Assembly (NCBI GenBank): GCA_964521625.1
Contig: CAZFSM010000012.1
Location: 1 to 64,000 of the forward strand
Direction: 5' to 3'
DNA length: 64,000 bases
From: UBA1444 sp964521625
Lineage (GTDB): Bacteria > Bacillota > Negativicutes > UBA1444
Of this stretch, positions 33,674 through 42,417 are shown piece after piece. The notes under the pieces were generated by a model that made no database searches, was not told where the DNA came from, and saw only the letters and a program-made list of their open reading frames with translations. The stretch's first letter is position 1; every line of letters starts with the position of its first letter. Position numbers and translations under genes: made by a program.

Positions 33674-35314
33674 TTACATATCCATACCGCCCATGCCACC
33701 CATGCCGCCCATGCCGCCGTGAGACATTCCGCCGCCGGCGCTCTTTTCTGGCTTATCGGCAATCAGGGTTTCCGTGGTCAGAAGCATCGCAGCGATGCTG
33801 GCTGCGTTCTGCAGTGCAGAACGGGTAACTTTCGCCGGATCAACGATGCCGGATTTGATCATATCGACATATTCGCCTGTCAACACATTATAACCGATGC
33901 CGACACCTTTGGTACGAACATGCTCGACAATGACAGATCCCTCTACGCCGCCATTGAAAGCGAGCTGACGGAGAGGCTCTTCGATCGCCCGGCGTACAAT
34001 CTGCATGCCGGTCTTTTCGTCGCCTTCCAGAACCAGCGCATCCAGAACACTCTGCGAATGTAAGAGCGCTGCGCCGCCACCGGCCACAATGCCTTCTTCC
34101 ACAGCTGCACGGGTCGCGTTCAGTGCATCTTCGATGCGTGACTTCTTCATTTTCATTTCGACTTCGGTCGCGGCGCCGACGTTGATGACGGCTACGCCGC
34201 CAGCAAGTTTCGCCAGACGCTCCTGCAGTTTTTCCTTGTCGAAATCAGAAGTGGTTTCTTCCACCTGTGCGCGGATTTCTTTGATCCGGGCTGCGATAGC
34301 ATCGGCAGCGCCGTTGCCATGCACAATAGTGGTCTCTTCCTTGGAAATACGGATTTTCTCGGCTTTGCCGAGATCGTCCAGCGTCACGCCGTCGAGTTTG
34401 CGGCCGACTTCTTCGGAAATCACGGTACCGCCGGTCAGGATAGCAATATCCTGCAGCATCGCTTTGCGGCGATCGCCGAATCCGGGAGCTTTAACAGCAA
34501 CCGCTTTGAACGTGCCGCGCAGTTTATTGACCACGAGGGTTGCCAGCGCTTCGCCTTCGACATCTTCGGCGATGATCAGCAGTTCTTTGCCCTGCTGAAC
34601 AACCTTTTCCAATACTGGCAGCAGGTCGGCGATAGCGCCGATCTTGCGGTCGGTGATCAGGATGTAGGGGTTGGTCAGAACCGCTTCCATTTTATCGGCA
34701 TCGGTGATCATGTAGGGAGAAATGTAGCCACGGTCGAACTGCATACCTTCGGTGAACTCCAGTTCGGTGAGCATCGTTTTGGACTCTTCCACAGTCACTA
34801 CGCCGTCTTTACCAACTTTGTCGATTGCTTCGGCAATCAGATTGCCGATCACGTCATCGCCGGCTGAAATCGTGGCGACTTGAGCAATTGAAGCCTTGTC
34901 GCCGACTTTTTTGGCGTCTTTTTTGATCTGTTCAACTAAAGCATTCACGGATTTTTCAATTCCGCGCTTCAGACCCATCGGGTTGGCGCCTGCCGCAACA
35001 TTGCGGAGGCCTTCGCGAACAATTGCCTGCGCCAGGACGGTAGCCGTGGTAGTTCCGTCACCGGCCACGTCGTTGGTCTTGGTGGCAACTTCTTTTACCA
35101 GTTGTGCGCCCATGTTTTCAAACACATCTTCAAGTTCCACGTCACGGGCTACAGTCACACCGTCATGAGTGATTGTCGGTGCGCCGTATTTTTTGTCGAG
35201 CACGACATTGCGGCCCTTGGGTCCCAGGGTTACCTTAACTGCATTGGCAAGCGCGTTGACTCCTCTTTCGAGGGCGCGACGAGCTTCTTCATCAAATAAC
35301 ATTTGTTTGGCCAT
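33674..35314 (-). CDS. groL: Chaperonin GroEL (60 kDa)
   Basis: 546 aa, ring-forming ATP-dependent chaperonin. Landmarks are VTLGPKGRNVVLDKKYGAPTIT, the nucleotide loop VAGDGTTTATVLAQAI, MLQDIAILTGGTVISEE, AAVEEGIVAGGGAAL and the Gly-Gly-Met C-terminal tail. ATG at 35314, 32 bases after groES. Controlled through the CIRCE element before groES. Confidence 0.98.
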   Translation of the reverse strand: MAKQMLFDEEARRALERGVNALANAVKVTLGPKGRNVVLDKKYGAPTITHDGVTVARDVELEDVFENMGAQLVKEVATKTNDVAGDGTTTATVLAQAIVREGLRNVAAGANPMGLKRGIEKSVNALVEQIKKDAKKVGDKASIAQVATISAGDDVIGNLIAEAIDKVGKDGVVTVEESKTMLTELEFTEGMQFDRGYISPYMITDADKMEAVLTNPYILITDRKIGAIADLLPVLEKVVQQGKELLIIAEDVEGEALATLVVNKLRGTFKAVAVKAPGFGDRRKAMLQDIAILTGGTVISEEVGRKLDGVTLDDLGKAEKIRISKEETTIVHGNGAADAIAARIKEIRAQVEETTSDFDKEKLQERLAKLAGGVAVINVGAATEVEMKMKKSRIEDALNATRAAVEEGIVAGGGAALLHSQSVLDALVLEGDEKTGMQIVRRAIEEPLRQLAFNGGVEGSVIVEHVRTKGVGIGYNVLTGEYVDMIKSGIVDPAKVTRSALQNAASIAAMLLTTETLIADKPEKSAGGGMSHGGMGGMGGMGGMDM

Positions 35315-35346
35315 TGTGTTTTCCTCCTTAAATCAATTGGTTTGTT

Positions 35347-35640
35347 TTATTCAACGATAGCGAGAATGTCGCGCTCGTTAAGGATCATCAGTTCTTCCCC
35401 ATCCAGCTTGACTTCGGTGCCGGCGTATTTCGAGAAGATAACTTTTTGACCAGCTTGGACTTCCAGAGCCACTTTGGTTCCGTTGTCCAGCATTTTACCG
35501 GATCCTACAGCGATGACTCTGCCCTCTTGCGGCTTCTCTTTGGCTGTATCCGGCAATACGATGCCGCTCTTGGTTTTTTCTTCCCGTTCGAGTGCTTTAA
35601 TTAGGACGCGATCTCCCAACGGTTTGATTTTGTCAGACAT
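35347..35640 (-). CDS. groS: Co-chaperonin GroES (10 kDa)
   Basis: 97 aa lid of the GroEL ring. Begins KIKPLGDRVLIKAL, has the mobile loop EEKTKSGIVLPDTAKEKPQEG and ends in DILAIVE. ATG at 35640 with GGGAGG upstream. First gene of the heat-shock operon. Confidence 0.98.
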   Translation of the reverse strand: MSDKIKPLGDRVLIKALEREEKTKSGIVLPDTAKEKPQEGRVIAVGSGKMLDNGTKVALEVQAGQKVIFSKYAGTEVKLDGEELMILNERDILAIVE

Positions 35641-35677
35641 TGCGTTTTCCTCCCTTAGTGTGATGTTTTTTTATTTG

Positions 35678-35704
35678 TTAGCACTCACATCATTCGAGTG
35701 CTAA
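35678..35704. promoter_or_regulatory. CIRCE element (HrcA operator)
   Basis: Perfect TTAGCACTC, nine-base spacer, GAGTGCTAA between the groES promoter and start codon. This is the HrcA repressor site of heat-shock operons. Confidence 0.97.
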
Positions 35705-35714
35705 CTCCTTTCCT

Positions 35715-35743
35715 ATCATACTCAATCTACATAAAAAAATCAA
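35715..35743 (-). promoter_or_regulatory. groES promoter, overlapping an upstream terminator
   Basis: Minus strand TTGATT (35738-35743), 17-base spacer, TATGAT (35715-35720). The -35 and spacer T run are also the 3' end of the preceding terminator stem and its T tract. Confidence 0.8.
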
Positions 35744-35776
35744 GAGCCCCTGAACAAACTTTTTCAGGAGCTCTTG
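35741..35776 (-). terminator. Terminator after the acyltransferase gene
   Basis: CAAGAGCCCCTGAA / TTCAGGAGCTCTTG with one mismatch, followed on the minus strand by a run of seven T. Confidence 0.88.
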
Positions 35777-35786
35777 CCTAAATGTA

Positions 35787-36284
35787 TCATTCATTCTCCG
35801 GCGCCGGACGAATTTCGCGCACCGGTACGCCACCCCAAAATGAGTGAGCCGGAATATCACGGTTGACCAAGCTCATCGCCGAGACAACAGCGCCTTCGCC
35901 AATAATCACACCCGGTAGAATTGTGCAATTCGCGCCGATTGTGACATCTTTTTCAATTACAACTTTTCCGATCCGCCATTCGCGCACCAAAAATTCATGG
36001 GCGAGAACCGTAGTATTGAAGCCAATCACAACGTTATCGCCAATTTCAATCTGTTCGGGAAAAAGCATATCCAGCATCACCCCTGGCGCCACCGACGCAT
36101 TATGACCTACTGTAACGCCAATCATCCGGTACAAACAATTTTTCAAGCGAAACGAAGGGCTAAAACGCGCGGTATAAAGAACACAAAAATAAAAAAACAC
36201 TTTAATTGGATGGACAATTTCCGGCCAGAAACGCAGAGAGTTCTTTCCGACCACGAAATGGCGCTGGGTTCGGCGCTCCGCCAT
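35787..36284 (-). CDS. Hexapeptide-repeat acyltransferase
   Basis: 165 aa. After an N-terminal helix pair (one hydrophobic stretch FFYFCVLYTARF), left-handed beta-helix repeats are seen: VTVGHNASVAPGVMLD, IEIGDNVVIGFNTTV, VTIGANCTILPGVIIGEGAVV, ending in IPAHSFWGGVPVREI, the usual xxGxPAK-like close. The histidine in VLAHEF may be catalytic. Related to maltose/galactoside and serine acetyltransferases; substrate unknown. It follows the ANTAR regulator after 19 bases and may be co-transcribed. Confidence 0.85.
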   Translation of the reverse strand: MAERRTQRHFVVGKNSLRFWPEIVHPIKVFFYFCVLYTARFSPSFRLKNCLYRMIGVTVGHNASVAPGVMLDMLFPEQIEIGDNVVIGFNTTVLAHEFLVREWRIGKVVIEKDVTIGANCTILPGVIIGEGAVVSAMSLVNRDIPAHSFWGGVPVREIRPAPENE

Positions 36285-36303
36285 TTAGTCGCTCCTTATC
36301 CGC

Positions 36304-36888
36304 CTAGCGTGTTTTCTTTTTTGATGCGTCGATAATGGCTTCCGCCACCTCGCGGATTGATTTGCGTTTAGCCATGCTATATTGCTGGATGCGGCGGAAT
36401 GCTTCCTGTTCGCTCAGGTTGTACGCATCCATCAGCAGGCCTTTGGCCCGGTCAAGAATTTTACGGGTTTCCAATGAATTACGCAAGTCGAGCAGCTCCT
36501 GCTCAATTTCCATGTATTCTTTAAATCGTGACAGAGCAATCTCCATCGCCGGGAACAAGTTGCTTTCCTTCACCGGTTTGACCAGATAAGCCAAAACACC
36601 AGAATCCTTGGCTTTCTCCACAATTTCTTTCTGACTATATGCGGTAAGCAGCAGCACCGGCGCCAACTTTTCATTGGAAATCATTTTGGCTGCCGCTATC
36701 CCGTCCATCTCCGGCATCTTGATATCCATGATCACCAGATCCGGTTTCAATTTCCGCGTCAATTCGACAGCTTTGAGTCCGTCCGCCGCTTCGCCGATGA
36801 CTTCATGGCCGGCTTCTTCCAACAGTTCTTTCAAATCCATCCGAATAATCGATTCATTGTCGGCAATCAGTATTCGCAAGCTGTCCAT
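36304..36888 (-). CDS. Response regulator with ANTAR RNA-binding domain
   Basis: 194 aa. Receiver domain 1-125 with acidic DN near residue 10, phosphoacceptor Asp in DLVIMDIKMPEMDG (about 54), Thr in LLLTAY and Lys in LVKPV. A coiled coil follows, then an ANTAR domain (LETRKILDRAKGLLMDAYNLSEQEAFRRIQQYSMAKRKSIREVAEAI region, 137-185) that binds paired-hairpin RNAs and prevents transcription termination. Partner of the kinase encoded immediately upstream. Targets not identified in this window. Confidence 0.94.
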   Translation of the reverse strand: MDSLRILIADNESIIRMDLKELLEEAGHEVIGEAADGLKAVELTRKLKPDLVIMDIKMPEMDGIAAAKMISNEKLAPVLLLTAYSQKEIVEKAKDSGVLAYLVKPVKESNLFPAMEIALSRFKEYMEIEQELLDLRNSLETRKILDRAKGLLMDAYNLSEQEAFRRIQQYSMAKRKSIREVAEAIIDASKKKTR

Positions 36889-36902
36889 TGTCTTTCTCCC
36901 TC

Positions 36903-38312
36903 CTAAGTGCGGGGTATAGTAATCATCGCATGAGTTCCGCCGCTGCTAAACAGTTCAAAGGTTCCGCCCAGATCGGTCTCCACCAGGGTCCGCACAATCT
37001 GGATCCCCAAACTCTTGGTTTTGGCCCGGTCAAACCCAACCGGCAAACCAATGCCGTTGTCATATATCTCCAGACGATACGCCGTCTCGGATTCAACTGA
37101 CAATCGCAATCCTATAATACCACTGCTGCGGCCAATAAAGCCATGCTCAATCGCATTTTGCACCAGTTCATTCACCACCAGCGCTAGGCTGCTGGCCCGT
37201 TCCGACGGCAAAATCACCGGTTCCGACTCAAAAATCTTTTCAATGGCAAAACCTGGTTCGATCATGCTCTGAATCACCAGATCGAAAATGTTGCGAGCAA
37301 CTTCCGCCACATCAATCACTTCTTCATCCTGCTGCGATAAAAACTCATGCACCAACGAAATGCTCAGAATCCGGTTGACGCTTTCCCGCAAGGCCGCCTT
37401 AACTTCCGGCGACTCACTGCGGCGGGCCTGCAGGCGAAGTAAGCTGGCGATGGTCTGAAGATTATTCTTGACCCGGTGATGAATCTCTTGAATTACAGCC
37501 GATTTAACCAGCAATTCTTTTTCTTTTTTGCGCAGCTGTGTGACATCAGCCACAAACAGCAGCATCCGCAAAGTTTTTCCTGCCTGCACGACAGGTACGG
37601 CTTTTTCCGACAGGACCAGACCAGCGACTTCCACTTCCATTTCCTGTGGCTGGCCGGTAATCGCCGCTTTTTGCGCCAAGCGGAACGACAGGGCTCGTTC
37701 ATGCACCCGGCGCCCAAGCAGGCGTCCCACGCCAAGTACCCGATAAATCCCTGCCGCTGCCGCGTTGGCATAAATGATTTGGCCCCGTTCATTGACGACC
37801 AGAATGCCGTCCTGCGAAAACAACGGGCGATACACTGATTTTTTCTGTGGATCAAAGTCAGAGATCAGTAGCATATAAACCGTTTCCAGTAAAATCTGAT
37901 GATCGGCGCCGGTATCTTCTCCGCTTAGTTCAAAGCTCAGCACGGCCATTATTTTACCTTTTGGCGTCTTCACCGGGAATGTTTCCATAAACAACGGTTC
38001 CATCCCCAGAGCCCATTCCCTTTGCCCGGTAATTCTGTCGCCGGTTTCCAGCGTCTTCCACACCAACGGTTCTTCCGCAGCAGCAAAAGTCGCGCCATCC
38101 AGACCGGAACGTTGCAAGGAAAGACTGTTTCGCGAATGAGCCTGACCAATCAGGGCAACTTTCTTCGACCGACCCACCCGAACATATAAGCTGACCTGGG
38201 CATGAGAAATATCACCGGCCAATTCGAGCCGATCATGTATTTTTTCCAGCAAATCAACTTCTGTGGCCGAGAATTTGGCTAACAATTGCAGATGTACATC
38301 CAGCATGGTCAT
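36903..38312 (-). CDS. Sensor histidine kinase, HisKA_2 type (PdtaS/EutW-like)
   Basis: About 469 aa, soluble. An N-terminal GAF-like sensor (about 1-150) and a PAS domain (DGILVVNERGQIIYANAAAAGIYRV) precede the phosphorylation histidine in VIQEIHHRVKNNLQTIASLL, the HisKA_2 signature, and an HATPase domain (LALVVNELVQNAIEHGF, YDNGIGLPVGFD, LGIQIVRTLV). These kinases drive ANTAR regulators such as the next gene. Start uncertain: ATG 38312 is given; a GTG at 38330 overlaps GAGGAG. DnaA-box-like repeats lie in its upstream region. Confidence 0.92.
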   Translation of the reverse strand: MTMLDVHLQLLAKFSATEVDLLEKIHDRLELAGDISHAQVSLYVRVGRSKKVALIGQAHSRNSLSLQRSGLDGATFAAAEEPLVWKTLETGDRITGQREWALGMEPLFMETFPVKTPKGKIMAVLSFELSGEDTGADHQILLETVYMLLISDFDPQKKSVYRPLFSQDGILVVNERGQIIYANAAAAGIYRVLGVGRLLGRRVHERALSFRLAQKAAITGQPQEMEVEVAGLVLSEKAVPVVQAGKTLRMLLFVADVTQLRKKEKELLVKSAVIQEIHHRVKNNLQTIASLLRLQARRSESPEVKAALRESVNRILSISLVHEFLSQQDEEVIDVAEVARNIFDLVIQSMIEPGFAIEKIFESEPVILPSERASSLALVVNELVQNAIEHGFIGRSSGIIGLRLSVESETAYRLEIYDNGIGLPVGFDRAKTKSLGIQIVRTLVETDLGGTFELFSSGGTHAMITIPRT

Positions 38313-38367
38313 AGTATCGGCAGTTCGCACTCCTCAAATAAATTTCTTTCCACGGTTTATCCCTGAG

Positions 38368-38397
38368 TTATCCACAGTATCAACAAGTTTATCCACA
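38368..38397. promoter_or_regulatory. Pair of perfect DnaA boxes
   Basis: TTATCCACA at 38368-38376 and again at 38389-38397, 21 bases apart and in the same orientation, both exact to the DnaA consensus. Degenerate copies flank them: TTATCCCTG at 38357 and GTATCCACA at 38443. They lie between tsaD and the kinase gene, in the likely promoter region of the kinase. No dnaA or dnaN gene is near. Confidence 0.7.
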
Positions 38398-38459
38398 GGG
38401 GAAGTCGCCTGTTTTGTTGGCTTTAAAACGTCCCTGCATAGAGTATCCACATTATCCTA

Positions 38460-39479
38460 TTAAGGTTTTCCACCGAGCGGCAGACTGGGAATTGCATTCA
38501 AGCTCAGGTCGGCAATGTCTCCGGCTTGCAATTGGTAATACGCCCGGCAGCCTATCATGGCGGCGTTGTCCGTACATAAAATCGTGTCTGGGCAATACAG
38601 GCGAACCCCCGCTAACTGGCAGCGCCGGTCAAGCTCTGTACGCAGGGATCCATTGGCCGCGACGCCGCCAGATAACACCAGCGATGAAACTTCACAATGG
38701 CGTACCGCCTGTAACGCCTTTTCCGCCAGGATATCCACAACAGCAGCTTGAAAAGACGCCGCCACATCTGCCGCAACCACAGTTTCATTTCGCTGCGAAG
38801 CCGTGTGCATCGTATTGATCACCGCCGACTTCAGACCACTGAAACTGAATTCAAAGGTTCCATCACCGGAAAAAGAACGGGGAAACCGAATAGCCGCCGG
38901 ATTTCCCGTTTTCGCCAAGGCTTCCACCTGTGGACCACCCGGATACGGCAATCCCAGCACCCGCGCGACTTTGTCGAAGGCTTCACCGGCCGCATCATCT
39001 CTGGTTTGGCCCAATAGCTGAAACGACGAATAGTCCCGCACATGAACCAGCGATGTATGACCGCCGGAAACAATCAACGCGACAAACGGCGGGACAAGTT
39101 CCGGATGAGTGAGTAGCGGCGCGAACATGTGGCCTTCCAGATGATGCACGCCAATTAAGGGAATTGCGGCTGAAAACGCCAGTGCCTTGGCAGCTGCGAC
39201 ACCGACCAGCAGTGCGCCGACCAGTCCCGGTCCGAAGGTTACGCCGATTGCGTCAAGATCGGCTAATCCGACCCCTGCCAGCGACAACGCCTGATCAATC
39301 ACCGGAATGACATCTTCAACATGACGCCTGGAAGCCAATTCCGGCACAACTCCGCCGTATTTCTGATGAACCGGAATCTGCGAAGCAATCACATTGGACA
39401 ATATTTTACGGCCATCTGCAATCACAGCGGCCGAGGTTTCATCACAACTGGTCTCAAGTCCGAGCAGCAAAACGCTCAT
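38460..39479 (-). CDS. tsaD: tRNA N6-adenosine threonylcarbamoyltransferase
   Basis: 339 aa, makes the t6A37 modification of ANN-decoding tRNAs together with TsaB and TsaE. ASKHA fold with LGLETSCDETSAAVI, the metal-binding HHLEGH and GGHTSLV, DDAAGEAFDKVARVLGL, and SGGVAANGSLR near the end. ATG 39479 overlaps the rimI stop by four bases. Last gene of tsaE-tsaB-rimI-tsaD. Confidence 0.97.
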   Translation of the reverse strand: MSVLLLGLETSCDETSAAVIADGRKILSNVIASQIPVHQKYGGVVPELASRRHVEDVIPVIDQALSLAGVGLADLDAIGVTFGPGLVGALLVGVAAAKALAFSAAIPLIGVHHLEGHMFAPLLTHPELVPPFVALIVSGGHTSLVHVRDYSSFQLLGQTRDDAAGEAFDKVARVLGLPYPGGPQVEALAKTGNPAAIRFPRSFSGDGTFEFSFSGLKSAVINTMHTASQRNETVVAADVAASFQAAVVDILAEKALQAVRHCEVSSLVLSGGVAANGSLRTELDRRCQLAGVRLYCPDTILCTDNAAMIGCRAYYQLQAGDIADLSLNAIPSLPLGGKP

Positions 39480-39928
39480 AACTGTTCACGCCACAAAATC
39501 AGCGCGTCCTCCTTGGTTTCAGAATAGTAATTCTTGCGGATGCCGGCCGAAACAAACCCCAGCTGATGGTACAGCGCCCGAGCCGCCTCGTTGGAAACGC
39601 GGACTTCCAGCGTCATCGATTCCATGCCTTCGTCGCGGGCCATGTCCATCAAGGCTTCCATGAGAAGCCTACCGATTCCTTCCTGTCGCCGATTGCCGCG
39701 AACTGCTACATTGGTCACGTGCGCCTCATTGATCACCAACCAGGTCCCGGCATAGCCAACAACAGCATCTCCGTCCAGCGCAACCAAATAGCGAGCCAAT
39801 CGGTTCTGGGCCAATTCGTCCTCAAAAGCCGAACGTGACCAGGGGGTGGGAAATGAATCTTGTTCGACAATCATCACCGCATCCAGATCCTCTACCGTCA
39901 TCGTTCGCACGATGAACCGGCTGCTCAT
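39476..39928 (-). CDS. rimI: Ribosomal protein S18 alanine N-acetyltransferase
   Basis: 150 aa GNAT acetyltransferase. N-terminal VEDLDAVMIVEQDSFPTPWSRSAFEDEL is typical of RimI, acetyl-CoA loop in VAVRGNRRQEGIGRLLMEAL, and C-terminal ALYHQLGFVSAGIRKNYY. The ATG at 39928 overlaps the tsaB stop (ATGA). Its place between tsaB and tsaD is the usual one. Confidence 0.94.
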   Translation of the reverse strand: MSSRFIVRTMTVEDLDAVMIVEQDSFPTPWSRSAFEDELAQNRLARYLVALDGDAVVGYAGTWLVINEAHVTNVAVRGNRRQEGIGRLLMEALMDMARDEGMESMTLEVRVSNEAARALYHQLGFVSAGIRKNYYSETKEDALILWREQL

Positions 39929-40629
39929 GCCTGCTCCCGGCAGCGGCGTTCCCACAGCTCTTCCGCTTCGGCCCGTCTGACATACAAGGGATTCAATTCC
40001 ACCGGCGGCATCGCCAATCCCTGTTGCCAGCGGGCAAAACCCAACATGCCGACCGCGGCTGCCCGAGGAGTCAGCGATTGCTCAGGCGCCGCAATGATCC
40101 GGCTGTTCGCAGCAGCTATAAGTTCTGCATATTCACGTACCGATTCACCGACCACCATTACCGGTCCCGCCAGGTCCGTCAATTCGGCAAACGCCTGTTC
40201 TGCCGCAACAATCCGCACCGGCCAAACTTCTTGCAGCGCTCCGTCCTGCCAGCGGTAGGTCGCCTGGTACACGCGCCCTTTCTGTGCGTCCAGCATAGCC
40301 GAAACCCAGCCGTCAGCGCACGGACAACCATAAGCCAGTGCCTCCAGCGTGGGCACGCCGACGATCTTTTTTCTCCAGGCATAGGCCAGTGTTTTAGCCG
40401 TAGTCAGACCGATCCGCAGGCCGGTGAACGAGCCGGGACCAATACTAACAGCCAGTCCCTCAACTTCTGACGGCAGTACGCCGGCAAGCAAAAACAGCCG
40501 CTCAATTTGCGGCATCAAGCGTTCTGAATGCGTGTTGCCTGTTTGTACATTAATTTCTGCCAACACCCTGCCGGCCTTGACCAAGGCAGCGCCACAAACC
40601 GGCGTTGCGGTTTCTATCGCTAAAATCAG
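39925..40629 (-). CDS. tsaB: tRNA threonylcarbamoyladenosine biosynthesis protein TsaB
   Basis: About 234 aa scaffold partner of TsaD in t6A synthesis. N-terminal ILAIETATPVCGAALV and VSIGPGSFTGLRIGLTTAKTLAY are family hallmarks. No ATG lies near. A GTG at 40650 has no ribosome site and adds seven unmatched codons, whereas GGAAGGGAG points to the CTG at 40629. That CTG overlaps the tsaE stop as CTGA, mirroring the ATGA overlaps elsewhere in the operon, and gives the family N-terminus. CTG start is therefore inferred. Confidence 0.9.
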   Translation of the reverse strand: MILAIETATPVCGAALVKAGRVLAEINVQTGNTHSERLMPQIERLFLLAGVLPSEVEGLAVSIGPGSFTGLRIGLTTAKTLAYAWRKKIVGVPTLEALAYGCPCADGWVSAMLDAQKGRVYQATYRWQDGALQEVWPVRIVAAEQAFAELTDLAGPVMVVGESVREYAELIAAANSRIIAAPEQSLTPRAAAVGMLGFARWQQGLAMPPVELNPLYVRRAEAEELWERRCREQA

Positions 40630-41096
40630 CTTGGTTCGCTCCCTTCCCACCGCTTGGAAAAACGGCGACCATGAGGCTCAACCTGGATGGTCCGCTCTGT
40701 CAGGCCAGCGCCAGGTCCGATGACAACTTTCAGGTATTCATCCGGCATCTCCGTCGCAAACAGATCAGGCCATTCCACCAGCGCCAGCCCGCCGCCGCCG
40801 ACAAACTCGTCGAAACCGATTTCATACAGTTCCTCCGCACGGGTCAAGCGATACAGGTCAAAATGATATACAGGGATTCGGCCCTGATAAAGATTCAGCA
40901 ATGCAAAGGTGGGGCTGGTTACCGGTTCAGTTACGCCGAATCCTTCAGCCATGCCTTTGACAAACTCCGTTTTGCCTGCGCCGAGATTTCCCTGCAACAG
41001 GACGACATCGCCGGCTTGTAACCGCTCACTCAATTTTCGGGCAAACGTCCGCGTAGCCTCTGGCGACGCACTGGAATAGATCTGCAAAACAGGCAC
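40626..41096 (-). CDS. tsaE: tRNA threonylcarbamoyladenosine biosynthesis ATPase TsaE
   Basis: 156 aa P-loop ATPase that drives turnover of the TsaBD complex. Walker A is GNLGAGKTEFVKGMAEGFG (about residues 36-54), followed by SPTFALLNLY and YHFDLYRL, then ALVEWPDLF. GTG at 41096 is the start given; a TTG at 41087 stands eight bases after GGCGGG and is equally possible. First gene of the t6A cluster, divergent from alr. Confidence 0.94.
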   Translation of the reverse strand: MPVLQIYSSASPEATRTFARKLSERLQAGDVVLLQGNLGAGKTEFVKGMAEGFGVTEPVTSPTFALLNLYQGRIPVYHFDLYRLTRAEELYEIGFDEFVGGGGLALVEWPDLFATEMPDEYLKVVIGPGAGLTERTIQVEPHGRRFSKRWEGSEPS

Positions 41097-41194
41097 CCGC
41101 CTTCGCCGGATTTTCTAAAAAGTAGTATACCACAAAATAAAAATTGATGCGCATCACAAGGAAAAACCAGCTGCCACGGCTAATATTTTAAAGA

Positions 41195-42328
41195 ATGAAA
41201 GTGAGGCGATTTTTGTTGCGACCTACCAGAGCGATCATCAACCTGTCGGCATTGCGGCGCAATGTCCGCCAAATCAGGAAACACTTACCCGCATCCACCC
41301 GGCTCATCGCAGTGGTGAAAGCCAATGCTTACGGACACGGCGCAATCCCGGTCAGCCGGACCGCGCTGGGCGCCGGCGCCGATTGGCTGGCCGTCGCCAT
41401 TCCGGAAGAAGGAATTGAACTGCGCGCCGCCGGGCTTCAGGCGCCTATTCTGGTACTCGGCATGTCCTTGCCGGAACAGGCTGGCTTGTTTGTCGACCAC
41501 AACCTGATTGCTGCAGTCTGCTCTTTGGACAGCCTGCGTGCTTTCCAACGCGCCGCGTCGGCAAAAAAATCCCGGGCCCGTGTCATGATCAAATTGGATA
41601 CCGGCATGGGACGGGTCGGCATTCAGCCGGGCGAAGCCGTCGCTTTTGTCCAACAGGCGCTTGCACTGTCCGACATCGAAGTCGTCGGCCTATTTACTCA
41701 TTTTGCTGCAGCAGATGAAGCTGACAACACCTTTACTTTGAAACAACTCGATTGCCTTGCCCAAGTTATCCAGACCCTACGGGACCAGGGCATTGAATTG
41801 CCACTGCTGTCCGCAGCCAACAGCGCTGCAACCGATGCCTATCCTGAGGCGCATTTGGGCGCAGCCCGGCCCGGCATTATCCTCTATGGCCTGCCACCGG
41901 CGCCGGATATGCCGTTGCAACTCGACCTGCAGCCGGTGATGTCTTTGGTGAGCCGAATCGTTCATATTAAACAGGTTCCCGCCGATACCCCCGTAAGTTA
42001 TGGCTGCACCCATCGCACGCAGCAACAGACCTGGCTCGCCACTCTGCCGCTTGGTTATGCGGATGGTTATAGTCGGGCTCTTTCCAACAAAGCCGAAGTG
42101 TTGGTGCATGGAATCCGGCGCAAAGTCGTTGGTCGGGTTTGTATGGACCAAATTATCATCGATCTCGGTCCTGTCTGTGATGCAGTCGTTGGCGACGAGG
42201 TCGTGCTGTTCGGGCGACAGGGACAGGCAGAAATCACGCTCACCGAACTTGCCGTTCTGGCCGGAACCATCAACTATGAGCTGGCCTGTGCCATCAGCGC
42301 CCGCGTGCCAAGAGTGTATGTGGAATAA
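41195..42328 (+). CDS. alr: Alanine racemase
   Basis: 377 aa PLP enzyme that makes D-alanine for peptidoglycan. The PLP lysine is in AVVKANAYGHG, LDTGMGRVGIQ and GLFTHFAAADE follow, and the second catalytic Tyr is in PVSYGCTHRT; VGRVCMDQIIIDLG closes the site. The ATG at 41195 has a poor ribosome site. A TTG at 41216 (giving the family start xRPTRAIINL) lies nine bases after GTGAGG and may be the real start. Monocistronic, ends at a terminator. Confidence 0.96.
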   Translation: MKVRRFLLRPTRAIINLSALRRNVRQIRKHLPASTRLIAVVKANAYGHGAIPVSRTALGAGADWLAVAIPEEGIELRAAGLQAPILVLGMSLPEQAGLFVDHNLIAAVCSLDSLRAFQRAASAKKSRARVMIKLDTGMGRVGIQPGEAVAFVQQALALSDIEVVGLFTHFAAADEADNTFTLKQLDCLAQVIQTLRDQGIELPLLSAANSAATDAYPEAHLGAARPGIILYGLPPAPDMPLQLDLQPVMSLVSRIVHIKQVPADTPVSYGCTHRTQQQTWLATLPLGYADGYSRALSNKAEVLVHGIRRKVVGRVCMDQIIIDLGPVCDAVVGDEVVLFGRQGQAEITLTELAVLAGTINYELACAISARVPRVYVE

Positions 42329-42355
42329 CAAACAATAGACCCGAAAAAGCATAAT

Positions 42356-42402
42356 AAAAGCGGGCTGAGGAAAACTTTTAAAGTTCTCACACAGCCCGCT
42401 TT
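42356..42402. terminator. Bidirectional terminator between alr and the GerMN gene
   Basis: AAAGCGGGCTG / CAGCCCGCTTT stem with an inner pairing of GAGGAAAACTT and AAGTTCTC, between convergent genes. Confidence 0.88.
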
Positions 42403-42417
42403 GCATTTCTATGTGTT

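Noticed and set aside
36304..38312. EutV/EutW ethanolamine two-component system
   Set aside because: Domain type is right but no eut genes or paired-hairpin antitermination targets are seen near.
38331..38459. Chromosome origin
   Set aside because: DnaA boxes are present but no dnaA/dnaN genes or AT-rich unwinding stretch accompany them.
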